A program made the translations under genes and the position numbers. Of a stretch of 7,329 nt of DNA, positions 1 through 6,622 are shown in pieces; positions within the stretch are counted from its first letter, which is position 1; each line of letters begins with the position of its first letter. The DNA lies in the NCBI GenBank assembly GCA_003170575.1, contig PMZB01000288.1:1-7329 (forward strand), written 5' to 3'. This DNA is from Chlamydiia bacterium. Lineage in GTDB: Bacteria > Chlamydiota > Chlamydiia > Chlamydiales > FEN-1388. The notes under the pieces are model-generated. The model ran no database searches, was not told the origin of the DNA, and worked only from the letters and a program-made list of their open reading frames with translations.

Positions 1-28
1 ATGTATGGTTTCTTTTTTCCTTATATGT

Positions 29-56
29 AAAAATAAATTTTAAGTCAAAAAATTTA
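29..56 (-). terminator. Weak possible terminator after argS
   Basis: On the minus strand, 14 bases after the argS stop, an 8-base perfect inverted repeat (49-56 and 34-41, arms TAAATTTT and AAAATTTA) encloses a 7-base loop and is followed by five T (29-33). The layout is that of an intrinsic terminator, but the stem is made only of A-T pairs and would be unstable. The whole stretch 1-69 is AT-rich, and I see no gene in it. Confidence 0.3.
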
Positions 57-69
57 ATAGTACAGATTT

Positions 70-1815
70 TTACATTTTTGTGGGAGTGCGGATTCCCAGA
101 AGATGAAGCCCTGTTTTGAGAACTTCTCCTGTGAGGAAGACAAGCACGGCACGCTCTTGTTCTCGGATATCTCCTTCAACGCGGCAGTCTCTGAAGAAGG
201 CGTTAAAGGCTTCGGCGAGACTGTAGAGGTAATCAGTGAGCCGATTGGGAAGAAGCGATTCTACTACTTCCTCAATTGTTGTGGGAAGCTGGCAGATCAC
301 TTTCGCAAGCAGTATCTCAGAAGGGTGTTGGAGGGTAATGTGTACGTCTTTTTTTGGGGCAAGAGTGACTTTTCGCAGGATGCTTGCACATCTGACATAA
401 GAGTACATGATAAAGGCAGCCGTATTTCCTTCAAAACGGAGCATCCGGTCATAGCTAAACATATAGTCGCTCACTCGATGAGAAGAAAGATCGGCATATT
501 TTACAGCACCAATCCCAAGGGTGTGCGCAATTTGCTTATATTCTTCTTCCGTCCAGTCAGGGTTTCGTGCGCGCAGCATTGTGTCAGCGCGAGAAATTGC
601 TGTTTGCAGAAGATCGATGAGCCGTTCCGTTTCCCCGGAGCGTGTTTTGAACTTTTTGCCATCAGGTCCTAAAACTAGCCCAAAGGGCACATGATCCACG
701 CGTGTAGTATTGGGATTTAAGATTCCAGCTTCATTAGCTGCCTCGAAGATCATCTGAAAATGGGTTGCTTGGCCGCTATCTGTGACATAGATGATGCGAT
801 CCGCCTTTTCTTCACGGATCCTTTGGGCAAGAGCTGCCATGTCGGTTGTGTCGTAGTTATACCCTCCATCAGACTTTTGCAGCATAAGAGGGAGGGGGTT
901 TCCCTCGCGATTAGTAAATCCTCGCAGAAACATGCATTTAGCTCCCTCTGAGTTCACAAGGAATTTTTTCTCCTCAAGCTCTTCAATGATTTTGGGGAGC
1001 ATAGGGTTGTAAAAGGATTCACCCCGTTCTTCAACTTTCACATCAAGAAGGTCGTAGATCTCTGAGTAAGCTTTTCGGGAAATATCGCAGATAATGCGCC
1101 AGATAAATAAAGAGGACGAATCTCCTCCTTGAAGGCGCACAACTTCCTGTTGGGCTGTTTTACGAAAGAGAGGATCTGCATCAAAACGCACTTTGGATTC
1201 TTTGTAGAGCCTCATAAGATCTGAGAGTGTGTATGTCTTTACCTGTTCAAAGGAGAATCCTGGAAGGGATTGAATGTGAGCGATTAACATGCCAAAGGCC
1301 GTTCCCCAGTCCCCCACATGGTTCAGGCGAAGCACCTTGTGGCCAAGGGCCTCAAAAATACGTGAGAGGCAGTCGCCAATGATTGTGGAGCGAAGATGCC
1401 CCACATGCATCTCTTTGGCAATATTTGGTGAGGAAAAATCTACGATAACACGTTTTGGAGAAGGCGTTTTTGGGATAATCTCATCATGTTCATACAGGGC
1501 TCCAATTCGCTCGGCCAGGTAGGATGCGCGAAATTTCATGTTGATAAAGCCGGGACCTGCCACTTCCACTCGGTCCAGCACTTTTTGGCTTTCTTCGTCA
1601 ATGTGGAGGTGTTCAACAATCGCCGTTGCCACCTCTCGAGGAGAGATGCCTAGTTGTTTTGCCCATTTCATGGCGCTATTACACTGATAATCGCCAAATG
1701 ATGGATCCTTTGCCGGGACTACTTCTGGAGGAGGTAAATTGGCCGATGGATAGAGCGTATCGGTGGCCTTTTTTACAAGCCCTTCAAGGACGGATTCAAG
1801 AGTAGAAGAGATCAT
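70..1815 (-). CDS. argS: Arginyl-tRNA synthetase
   Basis: Cytoplasmic class I aminoacyl-tRNA synthetase that joins arginine to tRNA-Arg with ATP. The 581 residues carry the whole family layout: the N-terminal additional domain (about 1-100, with FGDYQCNSAM at 40-49), the HIGH-type signature in the ArgRS form SSPNIAKEMHVGH (128-140), the diverged KMSKS region GPDGKKFKTRSGE (383-395) typical of ArgRS, and the DALR anticodon-binding domain from about 465 with FIMYSYVR at 468-475. The C-terminus LLGIRTPTKM matches the usual ending in a terminal Met. The start is supported by AGGAAA (plus-strand 1820-1825) 4 bases before the ATG, and by the extended -10 promoter just upstream. It is divergent from the 1996 operon. 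Length is normal and no key motif is missing. Confidence 0.97.
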   Translation of the reverse strand: MISSTLESVLEGLVKKATDTLYPSANLPPPEVVPAKDPSFGDYQCNSAMKWAKQLGISPREVATAIVEHLHIDEESQKVLDRVEVAGPGFINMKFRASYLAERIGALYEHDEIIPKTPSPKRVIVDFSSPNIAKEMHVGHLRSTIIGDCLSRIFEALGHKVLRLNHVGDWGTAFGMLIAHIQSLPGFSFEQVKTYTLSDLMRLYKESKVRFDADPLFRKTAQQEVVRLQGGDSSSLFIWRIICDISRKAYSEIYDLLDVKVEERGESFYNPMLPKIIEELEEKKFLVNSEGAKCMFLRGFTNREGNPLPLMLQKSDGGYNYDTTDMAALAQRIREEKADRIIYVTDSGQATHFQMIFEAANEAGILNPNTTRVDHVPFGLVLGPDGKKFKTRSGETERLIDLLQTAISRADTMLRARNPDWTEEEYKQIAHTLGIGAVKYADLSSHRVSDYMFSYDRMLRFEGNTAAFIMYSYVRCASILRKVTLAPKKDVHITLQHPSEILLAKVICQLPTTIEEVVESLLPNRLTDYLYSLAEAFNAFFRDCRVEGDIREQERAVLVFLTGEVLKTGLHLLGIRTPTKM

Positions 1816-1850
1816 AGGGTTTCCTATGAGAATTTGTTAAAAGAAGGCTG

Positions 1851-1859
1851 ATCATACCA
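1851..1859 (-). promoter_or_regulatory. Extended -10 promoter of argS
   Basis: Read on the minus strand, TGGTATGAT combines a TG dinucleotide at the extended -10 position with a -10 box matching TATAAT at 5 of 6 bases. It would start transcription near 1844 and give a leader of about 30 bases holding the AGGAAA ribosome site. No good -35 box lies at 16-18 bases, which is common for extended -10 promoters. Inferred from pattern only. Confidence 0.5.
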
Positions 1860-1930
1860 TCTACCATGACTCTCTTGCCACAATCTTGTGAAAAAAGAAT
1901 TGATGGATAATAATTTTTCTGCATAATTGT

Positions 1931-1960
1931 TTGTCTCACGCGAGAGGTGTTTTTTATCTA
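1931..1960 (+). promoter_or_regulatory. Candidate promoter of the CT538-like/tsaE/dnaQ operon
   Basis: TTGTCT (1931-1936) and TATCTA (1955-1960) are separated by 18 bases and would start transcription about 28 bases before the ATG at 1996. Both boxes match the sigma-70 consensus only partly, so this is the best of several weak candidates in the divergent intergenic region, not a firm call. Confidence 0.3.
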
Positions 1961-1995
1961 TACATCAATTTTTTGTGTCCTATAGTGGGGTTTGA

Positions 1996-2733
1996 ATGAC
2001 AAAACTCATGATTTCAGAGCCAGTCAAGGAGGTTCTGAAGGAATTTGTAACAACAACAAAGCATCCAGAGCTTATTGCTACATACTTAAAGTATGTGGAG
2101 GAGCGTTTAGGTTTGCGGCCAGTTCTTTTTGTGAAGGACAAGCTTGTATTTAAAAGTGCAGAGGATGCTACTCGAACTTTAGAGGAACAGGGAAAGCTGT
2201 GGCGTGAGACAGAAATAAAGATTGGTTATGAAACCGCTGAGGTAAATGACCAGACAACGAAAATTTATATCTGCCCTTTTACTGGGAAAGTATTTGGCAA
2301 TAATACCCACCCAAATCCTCAGGATGCGATTTACGATTGGGTATCTACCTGCCCTGAGAACAAAGAACGAGTCGGTGGAGTGCGCGTAAAGCGGTTTTTT
2401 GTGTCGGAAGATCCTGAAGTGATTCGTTCCTATGCTGAAAAATGCGTGACCAAAGCCCCTATCACTAAACTCGTCTATTCCTCAGTGATCAATGGAAAAC
2501 TTTTTCACTCTAAAGAAAATGTCGTCGATGACTTTCTGCAAAATTACCTAAAAAGAGTCTCTCTTGTTGAAGTGGAAGGCCAAAGCCGGTTTCAGATTGA
2601 GGAAAACTTTATGAACCTCATTCATGAGCAGCTTCAGGAAGATAAGATTGCTGAGTTTGTAGAAGCTCTCTCGGAGACGCCTGAGTTTGGACCCTTTGTG
2701 GAACGTTGGCTTGGAGAGGTGGAGCAGGAGTAA
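1996..2733 (+). CDS. Conserved chlamydial protein of unknown function (CT538-like)
   Basis: A 245-residue soluble protein with no signal peptide or membrane segment. I recognise it as the family of C. trachomatis CT538, which I believe is Pfam DUF2709; the family name is from memory. No function is established that I know of. The most striking segment is residues 91-121, with YICPFTGKVFGNN followed by HPNPQDAIYDWVSTCPE. Its cysteines at 93 and 119, with His105 and Cys150, could bind metal or form a disulphide, but they are not a standard zinc-finger spacing. The C-terminus (about 198-245) is acidic and probably helical. GTGGGG lies 5 bases before the ATG. It is first in a three-gene operon with tsaE and the exonuclease, an order also found in Chlamydia from memory, which hints at a link to tRNA modification or nucleic-acid upkeep without proving it. 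Confidence 0.85.
   Translation: MTKLMISEPVKEVLKEFVTTTKHPELIATYLKYVEERLGLRPVLFVKDKLVFKSAEDATRTLEEQGKLWRETEIKIGYETAEVNDQTTKIYICPFTGKVFGNNTHPNPQDAIYDWVSTCPENKERVGGVRVKRFFVSEDPEVIRSYAEKCVTKAPITKLVYSSVINGKLFHSKENVVDDFLQNYLKRVSLVEVEGQSRFQIEENFMNLIHEQLQEDKIAEFVEALSETPEFGPFVERWLGEVEQE
2726..2730 (+). promoter_or_regulatory. Ribosome binding site deciding a non-AUG tsaE start
   Basis: AGGAG ends immediately before the stop codon of the upstream gene and lies 7 bases before the in-frame CTG at 2738. It is the strongest Shine-Dalgarno match near the 5' end of tsaE. It makes CTG the best-placed start even though CTG is a rare initiation codon. The competing TTG at 2711 has only a weaker GTGGAA (2698-2703). 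Confidence 0.45.
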
Positions 2734-2737
2734 GCCT

Positions 2738-3172
2738 CTGAAGGGAACATATTATATTAATTCTTGCGAGCAGATGATTCTCTTTGGGGAAGCTTTGGGG
2801 AAGAATTTACCAAAAACAACCCTGGTTGCTCTTGAGGGGGATCTTGGGGCGGGCAAAACCACGCTGGCGAAGGGAGTAATTAGCGGGCTTTGCGGAGTCC
2901 CCGTTTCTTCTATTACAAGTCCCACATTTCAGTATGTGCATTTTTATTCGGGGAAGGAAAACAGCATCGCTCACTTTGATCTCTGGCGTCTGCAGGATGA
3001 ACAAGAATTCATCAACCTTGGCCTGGAAGAATACCTTACTCAAGGGGTTGTGCTCATTGAATGGCCTGATCGAATTACCCATCTTTTGCCCCCAAACACC
3101 CTTTTTGTTGCAGCCAAAGTGCATGGTGAAGGAAGAGAGGTTTCAATCTATACCGGGGAGTTTTTACAATGA
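2738..3172 (+). CDS. tsaE: tRNA threonylcarbamoyladenosine biosynthesis ATPase TsaE (YjeE family)
   Basis: Small P-loop ATPase that works with TsaD and TsaB to form N6-threonylcarbamoyladenosine at position 37 of ANN-decoding tRNAs. Visible in order are the Walker A motif GDLGAGKTT, the family motif SPTF, HFDLWRL, LGLEEYL and LIEWPDR; all belong to the TsaE signature set. No ATG fits. The first in-frame ATG (2774) would remove the first conserved helix, and the open frame reaches back to TTG codons at 2711 and 2687 inside the upstream gene. I prefer CTG at 2738 because it is preceded by AGGAG at 7 bases. It also gives 144 residues with 33 before the Walker A motif, close to E. coli TsaE. The start then lies 4 bases after the upstream stop, suggesting coupled translation. 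The stop overlaps the next gene by ATGA. Identity is sure; the start is not. Confidence 0.92.
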   Translation: MKGTYYINSCEQMILFGEALGKNLPKTTLVALEGDLGAGKTTLAKGVISGLCGVPVSSITSPTFQYVHFYSGKENSIAHFDLWRLQDEQEFINLGLEEYLTQGVVLIEWPDRITHLLPPNTLFVAAKVHGEGREVSIYTGEFLQ

Positions 3173-3918
3173 CGCAGATCAAGGAAGTAGAATTTGTTTG
3201 TCTGGATGTTGAGGCAACCGGCCTGAATCCTGAGGTTGATCGGGTTATTGAAGTAGCTGTGGCGAGCTTTACCTTTGAGACAATCTTGGAAGAGTTTGAG
3301 ACGCTTATAGACCCAGGGCAGCAGATTCCTCAAGAATCTATCGCGATCCACCATATTACCCAGGACATGGTTCAAGGCAAGCCTACGATTGCTGAAATTC
3401 TTCCTAAACTTAAGGTCCTTATTGGTTCACGTGTAATTGTGGGCCATTGCATCAAGTTTGATATAGACATTCTCACAAATGAAGCAAAACGGGTAAAAAA
3501 AGAAAGTCCCTTCAAAAACAATCTTGCGTTTGACACTTTGCGTCTTGCCCGCCTCTATGGCGAAAGTCCTTCTAATTCTCTTGAAGTGTTGAGAAACCAT
3601 TTTAACATTCAACCAGAAGGCGCTCACCGCGCCATGAGCGATGTGATTGTTAACATCCAAGTGTTTAAACGCTTGGTGCAAAAATTTCGCACTGTCGAAG
3701 ATATTCAAGAAGTGCTTTCTAAACCGATTGCCATGAAGAATATGCCTCTTGGCAAGCATAAGGGAAGGCCCTTTAAAGAAATTCCATTTGAGTACCTCCA
3801 ATGGGCTGCTCACCAACAATTTGACCAGGATCTTCTCTTTTCTATTAGATCCGAGCTTCAGCGCAGAAAAAAGGGCGGCTCTTTTGCCCAGGTTACGAAC
3901 CCGTTTCATCAACTCTGA
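3169..3918 (+). CDS. dnaQ: DnaQ-like DEDDh 3'-5' exonuclease with C-terminal DUF3820-like module
   Basis: Predicted cytoplasmic 3'-5' exonuclease of the DNA polymerase III epsilon superfamily. All catalytic motifs are present: Exo I in LDVEATGL (Asp13, Glu15), HHIT at 61-64, Exo II in GHCIKFD (Asp98), and Exo III in HRAMSD (His153, Asp158). A C-terminal segment at about 192-232 (PLGKHKGRPFKEIPFEYLQW) resembles the short domain I know as DUF3820, often fused to such nucleases. At 249 residues it is about the length of epsilon. It could be the replicative proofreading subunit or a separate repair or RNA-processing nuclease; chlamydiae carry more than one DnaQ-like protein, and the absence of an evident polymerase-binding tail leaves this open. 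The ATG overlaps the tsaE stop (ATGA), and GGGGAG lies 8 bases upstream, so it is translated from the same mRNA. Confidence 0.88.
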   Translation: MTQIKEVEFVCLDVEATGLNPEVDRVIEVAVASFTFETILEEFETLIDPGQQIPQESIAIHHITQDMVQGKPTIAEILPKLKVLIGSRVIVGHCIKFDIDILTNEAKRVKKESPFKNNLAFDTLRLARLYGESPSNSLEVLRNHFNIQPEGAHRAMSDVIVNIQVFKRLVQKFRTVEDIQEVLSKPIAMKNMPLGKHKGRPFKEIPFEYLQWAAHQQFDQDLLFSIRSELQRRKKGGSFAQVTNPFHQL

Positions 3919-3957
3919 AACTACGAAATATCGTGCGAAAAACAAGCAAAGTTGCGA

Positions 3958-3963
3958 TATGAT
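3958..3963 (+). promoter_or_regulatory. Possible -10 box of pgk
   Basis: TATGAT matches TATAAT at 5 of 6 bases and would start transcription near 3970, about 17 bases before the pgk ATG. No convincing -35 box is present (TGCGAA at 3934-3939 is poor). The 68-base gap after the exonuclease holds no terminator hairpin, so pgk may also be read from the upstream operon. Confidence 0.3.
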
Positions 3964-3986
3964 GGGGAAAGCAAATAGGGGGTTTT

Positions 3987-5177
3987 ATGATCTTACAACT
4001 TAAAGATTTGGATCTTAAGGGAAAAAGAGTGCTGGTTCGGGTAGATTTCAATGTGCCCATGGCGAAAGACGGGACGATTTCTGATGATAGCCGGATCAAG
4101 GCATCTCTCCCCACAGTTCAGGCTATTGTAGCAAAGGGCGGAAAAGTAATACTCATGAGCCATCTTGGGCGGCCCAAGGGCGTGACGCCTACACTTACCC
4201 TGAAACCCTGCGCTGAGAGGTTATCAAAGCTTTTGGGGAAACCGGTTGGTTTTGTTGATGACTGTATAGGGCCTAAAGTTGAGGAAGCGGTTGCAAGGAT
4301 GAAGGACGGAGATATTCTCTTGCTCGAGAACCTTCGCTTTTATAAAGCAGAAGAAGATCCGAGTGCTGATCCAGAATTTGTGAAAAAACTTGCACGTCTT
4401 GGGGATGTTTATGTAAATGATGCTTTTGGCACGGCTCACAGAGCACATGCATCAACAGCAGTCATAGCTCAATACTTTCCTAAAAAAGCAGCTGCGGGGT
4501 TGCTCCTTCTCAAAGAAATTGAGGCTTTGGGCAGCGCCCTCAAAAATCCCAAGAGGCCTTTTGTTGCAATTGTTGGAGGCGCGAAAATCTCCACAAAACT
4601 TGGAGTTATGAAATCTCTCCTTGAAAAGGCGGATCAGCTTTTAATTGGCGGAGCCATGGCATATACCTTCATGAAATCTGCTGGAATTGCAACTGGAACA
4701 TCTCCAGTAGAAGAGAGCATGCTTGGGGAAGCGAAAAGCATTTTGGAAAACACAAAAAAGGTATTTCTTCCCTTAGATCTTGTTGTAGCCTCGGACTTTA
4801 AAGAGGATGCGCCATCAAAGATTATAGATGCTCCCTTGGGAATCCCAGATGGTTTTCAGGGAATGGACATTGGGCCAAAGACGTTAGAGGCGTGGAAGCC
4901 AATTCTCAGTAAGGCCAAAACTATCTTCTGGAATGGGCCTGTAGGGGTGTTTGAATTTCCTGCGTTCGCCAAGGGGACAAAAGCCCTGGGGACTCTTGTG
5001 GCGAACTGCAAGCAAGCCTTTTCTATTGTGGGAGGCGGAGACTCTATCGCAGCCCTTGAGCAAGCTGGGCTGCAGTCTGCTATTTCCCACGTCTCGACAG
5101 GAGGAGGCGCCTCGCTCGAGTTTATTGAGCAGGGCACATTGCCTGGCATCCAAGCATTGGAGAAAGCAGCTGGGTAA
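3987..5177 (+). CDS. pgk: Phosphoglycerate kinase
   Basis: Glycolytic enzyme that transfers the acyl phosphate of 1,3-bisphosphoglycerate to ADP, giving 3-phosphoglycerate and ATP in the cytoplasm. The 396 residues have the normal two-domain form. Substrate-binding motifs of the N-terminal half are RVDFNVP (18-24), HLGRPKG (59-65), LLENLRF (112-118) and VNDAFGTAHRAHAS (143-156). Nucleotide-side motifs are GGAKISTK (197-204), WNGPVGVFE (315-323), GGGDS (349-353) and STGGGASLE (370-378). Nothing essential is missing. The start fits the family N-terminus (LKDLDLKGKRVLVR) and is preceded by AGGGGG 4 bases upstream. The next gene begins 10 bases after its stop, so an effector-like gene may be co-expressed with this glycolytic one. 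Confidence 0.98.
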   Translation: MILQLKDLDLKGKRVLVRVDFNVPMAKDGTISDDSRIKASLPTVQAIVAKGGKVILMSHLGRPKGVTPTLTLKPCAERLSKLLGKPVGFVDDCIGPKVEEAVARMKDGDILLLENLRFYKAEEDPSADPEFVKKLARLGDVYVNDAFGTAHRAHASTAVIAQYFPKKAAAGLLLLKEIEALGSALKNPKRPFVAIVGGAKISTKLGVMKSLLEKADQLLIGGAMAYTFMKSAGIATGTSPVEESMLGEAKSILENTKKVFLPLDLVVASDFKEDAPSKIIDAPLGIPDGFQGMDIGPKTLEAWKPILSKAKTIFWNGPVGVFEFPAFAKGTKALGTLVANCKQAFSIVGGGDSIAALEQAGLQSAISHVSTGGGASLEFIEQGTLPGIQALEKAAG

Positions 5178-5187
5178 GTGAGGGCAT

Positions 5188-6135
5188 ATGTTTTTTCATT
5201 CACTTTCAGGGCTCCCTGAAGGAACAAGTCCTGTTTGGCAAGCAGCTGAATATCTGGCTCCTGGCAAGAGTGGATTCTGTGTCAAGTCCTTTGAAGGGAA
5301 ACAAATTAAGGTTGTTCGAGGCGAACAAGCCCCCCACTCCTTTATAGCAAAAGTTCTCAAATTTGCTGCCTATATCACTGTTATTTTGCCTTTAGTAGCT
5401 TTCGTGGTTCGAGCATTTTATCGAAGGAATTATACAATTGAAGTTGAAGGGGAGAGTGCAACTTCAAGAGTTGGCCGCACAGTTTTTGCAGAAAAGAAAT
5501 ATGATCTTGAAGCTGTTATAGACAAAATCGTCCAAGCTAAAGCTGCTGGACGAAAAGTAGCTCTTTTCATCGGAAGAGAAGATAACCAATCTGTTCCTCA
5601 GGATCAATATTTATGGGCGAGTTTGGATAAACGAATGGAAAATCCTCCTGATGAGCATCGATTACATCTGAAGATGGATTTCAATGATTTGCCAGATACT
5701 AAAAAGTTACATAAGCTTTTCGACAAAGTAATAGTAGATTATTCCGTAATAAAATTTTTTCATAGTGGTCTTCCCGGGGGGATCTGGAGAACTCTTTGCA
5801 ATTTGCTCGATCCGAAAGAAGGGGCAGAGTTGATTGCGGAAACAGACACAATCATGACCTGGGGTGACCCAGACATCTCAGAGCCGCTGTTAGATGTGGA
5901 GAATTGTTCCAAGTTAGTTCCGCAAACATGGATTAGGGACTACTGGTTACATGGTAAATTTAAGCCTGAATTTGCGAAAGTAGACAAAGATTTTTGGGAG
6001 AAAACGCAACAGCACTTTAAAAGTCTTTTTCGCACAGTAGAGTTTCATGAAGGTGAGGCCTATCCGGGTCGCGGACCTGAAGAACCTTATCCCATCGGTG
6101 ATTTTTGGGTTCTTCGGAATCCAATTAGGAACTAG
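5188..6135 (+). CDS. Membrane-anchored protein with a degenerate methyltransferase-like C-terminal region
   Basis: A 315-residue protein I cannot assign to a characterised family. A short soluble N-terminus leads to one strong hydrophobic segment (about 57-78, AAYITVILPLVAFVVRAFY) flanked by Lys and Arg. Its KFAAYITVILPL form recalls the N-terminal segment of chlamydial DUF648-type proteins, a resemblance from memory. Residues 120-310 read like the strand order of a class I Rossmann methyltransferase: KVALFIG, then YLWASLDKR (strand 2 ending in Asp), HLKMDFNDLP (Asp before a loop), LFDKVIVDYSVIKFF (strand 4), a helix plus LIAETD (strand 5), and RTVEFHEGE with GDFWVLRNP as the last hairpin. 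The GxGxG loop of motif I is absent, so catalysis may be lost or altered. GAGGG lies only 3 bases before the ATG. Ten bases separate it from pgk, and its end overlaps the convergent small gene by 11 bases. Candidate secreted or envelope protein. Confidence 0.8.
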   Translation: MFFHSLSGLPEGTSPVWQAAEYLAPGKSGFCVKSFEGKQIKVVRGEQAPHSFIAKVLKFAAYITVILPLVAFVVRAFYRRNYTIEVEGESATSRVGRTVFAEKKYDLEAVIDKIVQAKAAGRKVALFIGREDNQSVPQDQYLWASLDKRMENPPDEHRLHLKMDFNDLPDTKKLHKLFDKVIVDYSVIKFFHSGLPGGIWRTLCNLLDPKEGAELIAETDTIMTWGDPDISEPLLDVENCSKLVPQTWIRDYWLHGKFKPEFAKVDKDFWEKTQQHFKSLFRTVEFHEGEAYPGRGPEEPYPIGDFWVLRNPIRN

Positions 6136-6502
6136 TTTTATAGTGATAAAAATCCCTTGAGTATAAGCACTGTACGGCAAAAACAACATAGGGTACGAGG
6201 GGAAAAGAGAGAAAAAGTGAAGATAGTGCATTGTTTGTGTATCTCTCGTGCAATAGTTTTGACGTAGCAGAACGAGCGCGAAGGGCGTTATATGCACTCA
6301 AAGACAAGTACAGGATTGAGGATATGCCGGGGATAAGTGCAGCTGTATAATACCCTACCTTAACCATTACATTTTGAATTTTTTCAACTGTAGTCTGAAC
6401 TGTATCAGGCTTAGGCTGGCCAGTCGGTGCTTCAGGTGCACTCTCGGGCACGGGCACAGCAACGAATAGTGGTTTAGCTACTGCAACTGCGGACGAACTC
6501 AT
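6125..6502 (-). CDS. Small two-segment membrane protein, paralogue A (candidate Inc-like protein)
   Basis: A 125-residue protein of unknown function. It begins MSSSAVAVAK and has an Ala/Pro-rich, weakly charged N-terminus to about 38. Two hydrophobic segments follow (about 48-73 with YYTAALIPGISSILYLSLSA, and 93-114 with SSLFLSFPLVPYVVFAV), joined by a basic linker of about 20 residues. There is no cleavable signal peptide. A Ser-rich N-terminus plus a paired hydrophobic region is the usual look of chlamydial type III-secreted inclusion-membrane proteins, though the linker is longer than usual. It is paralogous to the gene at 6880: both start MSS, share P-E-x-A-P-[ED]-A-P and AALIPxxS, and align again at the second segment. 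AAGGGGA lies 5 bases before the ATG. The stop codon sits inside the end of the convergent methyltransferase-like gene. Function is inferred from architecture only. Confidence 0.75.
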   Translation of the reverse strand: MSSSAVAVAKPLFVAVPVPESAPEAPTGQPKPDTVQTTVEKIQNVMVKVGYYTAALIPGISSILYLSLSAYNALRARSATSKLLHERYTNNALSSLFLSFPLVPYVVFAVQCLYSRDFYHYKTSS

Positions 6503-6525
6503 AAAAATCCCCTTCTTCGCCCTAG

Positions 6526-6555
6526 TTAATAACCAAACATATTCTTTTTCGGCAA
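6526..6555 (-). promoter_or_regulatory. Candidate promoter of paralogue A
   Basis: On the minus strand TTGCCG (plus 6550-6555) and TATTAA (plus 6526-6531) are 18 bases apart, giving a leader of about 18 bases before the ATG. Each box alone matches the consensus at only 4 of 6 bases. However, the whole stretch aligns without gaps to the promoter of paralogue B (same ACTTGC start, A-rich early spacer, 18-base spacing, TAT..A.CT end). This conservation between copies is the main support. Confidence 0.45.
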
Positions 6556-6570
6556 GTATTTAAATACTTG
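6553..6570. promoter_or_regulatory. Perfect 18-base palindrome, possible operator of paralogue A
   Basis: CAAGTATTTAAATACTTG is a perfect self-complementary sequence that overlaps the proposed -35 box of paralogue A by three bases. A site here would suit a dimeric repressor blocking polymerase. The inner 10 bases, TATTTAAATA, recur in a palindrome upstream of paralogue B. No T-run follows on either strand, so a terminator is unlikely. The regulator is unknown. Confidence 0.4.
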
Positions 6571-6622
6571 AGGCGTGCCCACTGAGCTTTTTTGAGGTTT
6601 ATTCGTTTTTAGATGGTGATGG

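Noticed and set aside
103..672. A 189-codon open frame on the plus strand
   Set aside because: It is antisense to argS, whose protein motifs are complete; the translation is Cys/Phe-rich without a recognisable family. The same holds for the frames at 760-951 and 1289-1522.
1981..1986. TATAGT as a -10 box for the 1996 gene
   Set aside because: Transcription would start only a few bases before the ATG and remove the GTGGGG ribosome site.
3427..3945. A 172-codon open frame on the minus strand
   Set aside because: It lies opposite the exonuclease gene, which has all its catalytic motifs; the frame shows no domain and no ribosome site that stands out.
4856..5227. Overlapping open frames on both strands inside the end of pgk
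   Set aside because: These are shadows of the conserved pgk codons (GGGDS and STGGGASLE regions), not genes.
6107..6122. Hairpin GGGTTC-TTCG-GAATCC as terminator of the 5188 gene
   Set aside because: It has a stable-looking UUCG loop but lies within the codons and is not followed by a T-run on either strand.
5947..6297. A 116-codon minus-strand frame spanning the convergent overlap
   Set aside because: It conflicts with both the methyltransferase-like gene and paralogue A, each of which has a ribosome site, and paralogue A also has a paralogue as support.
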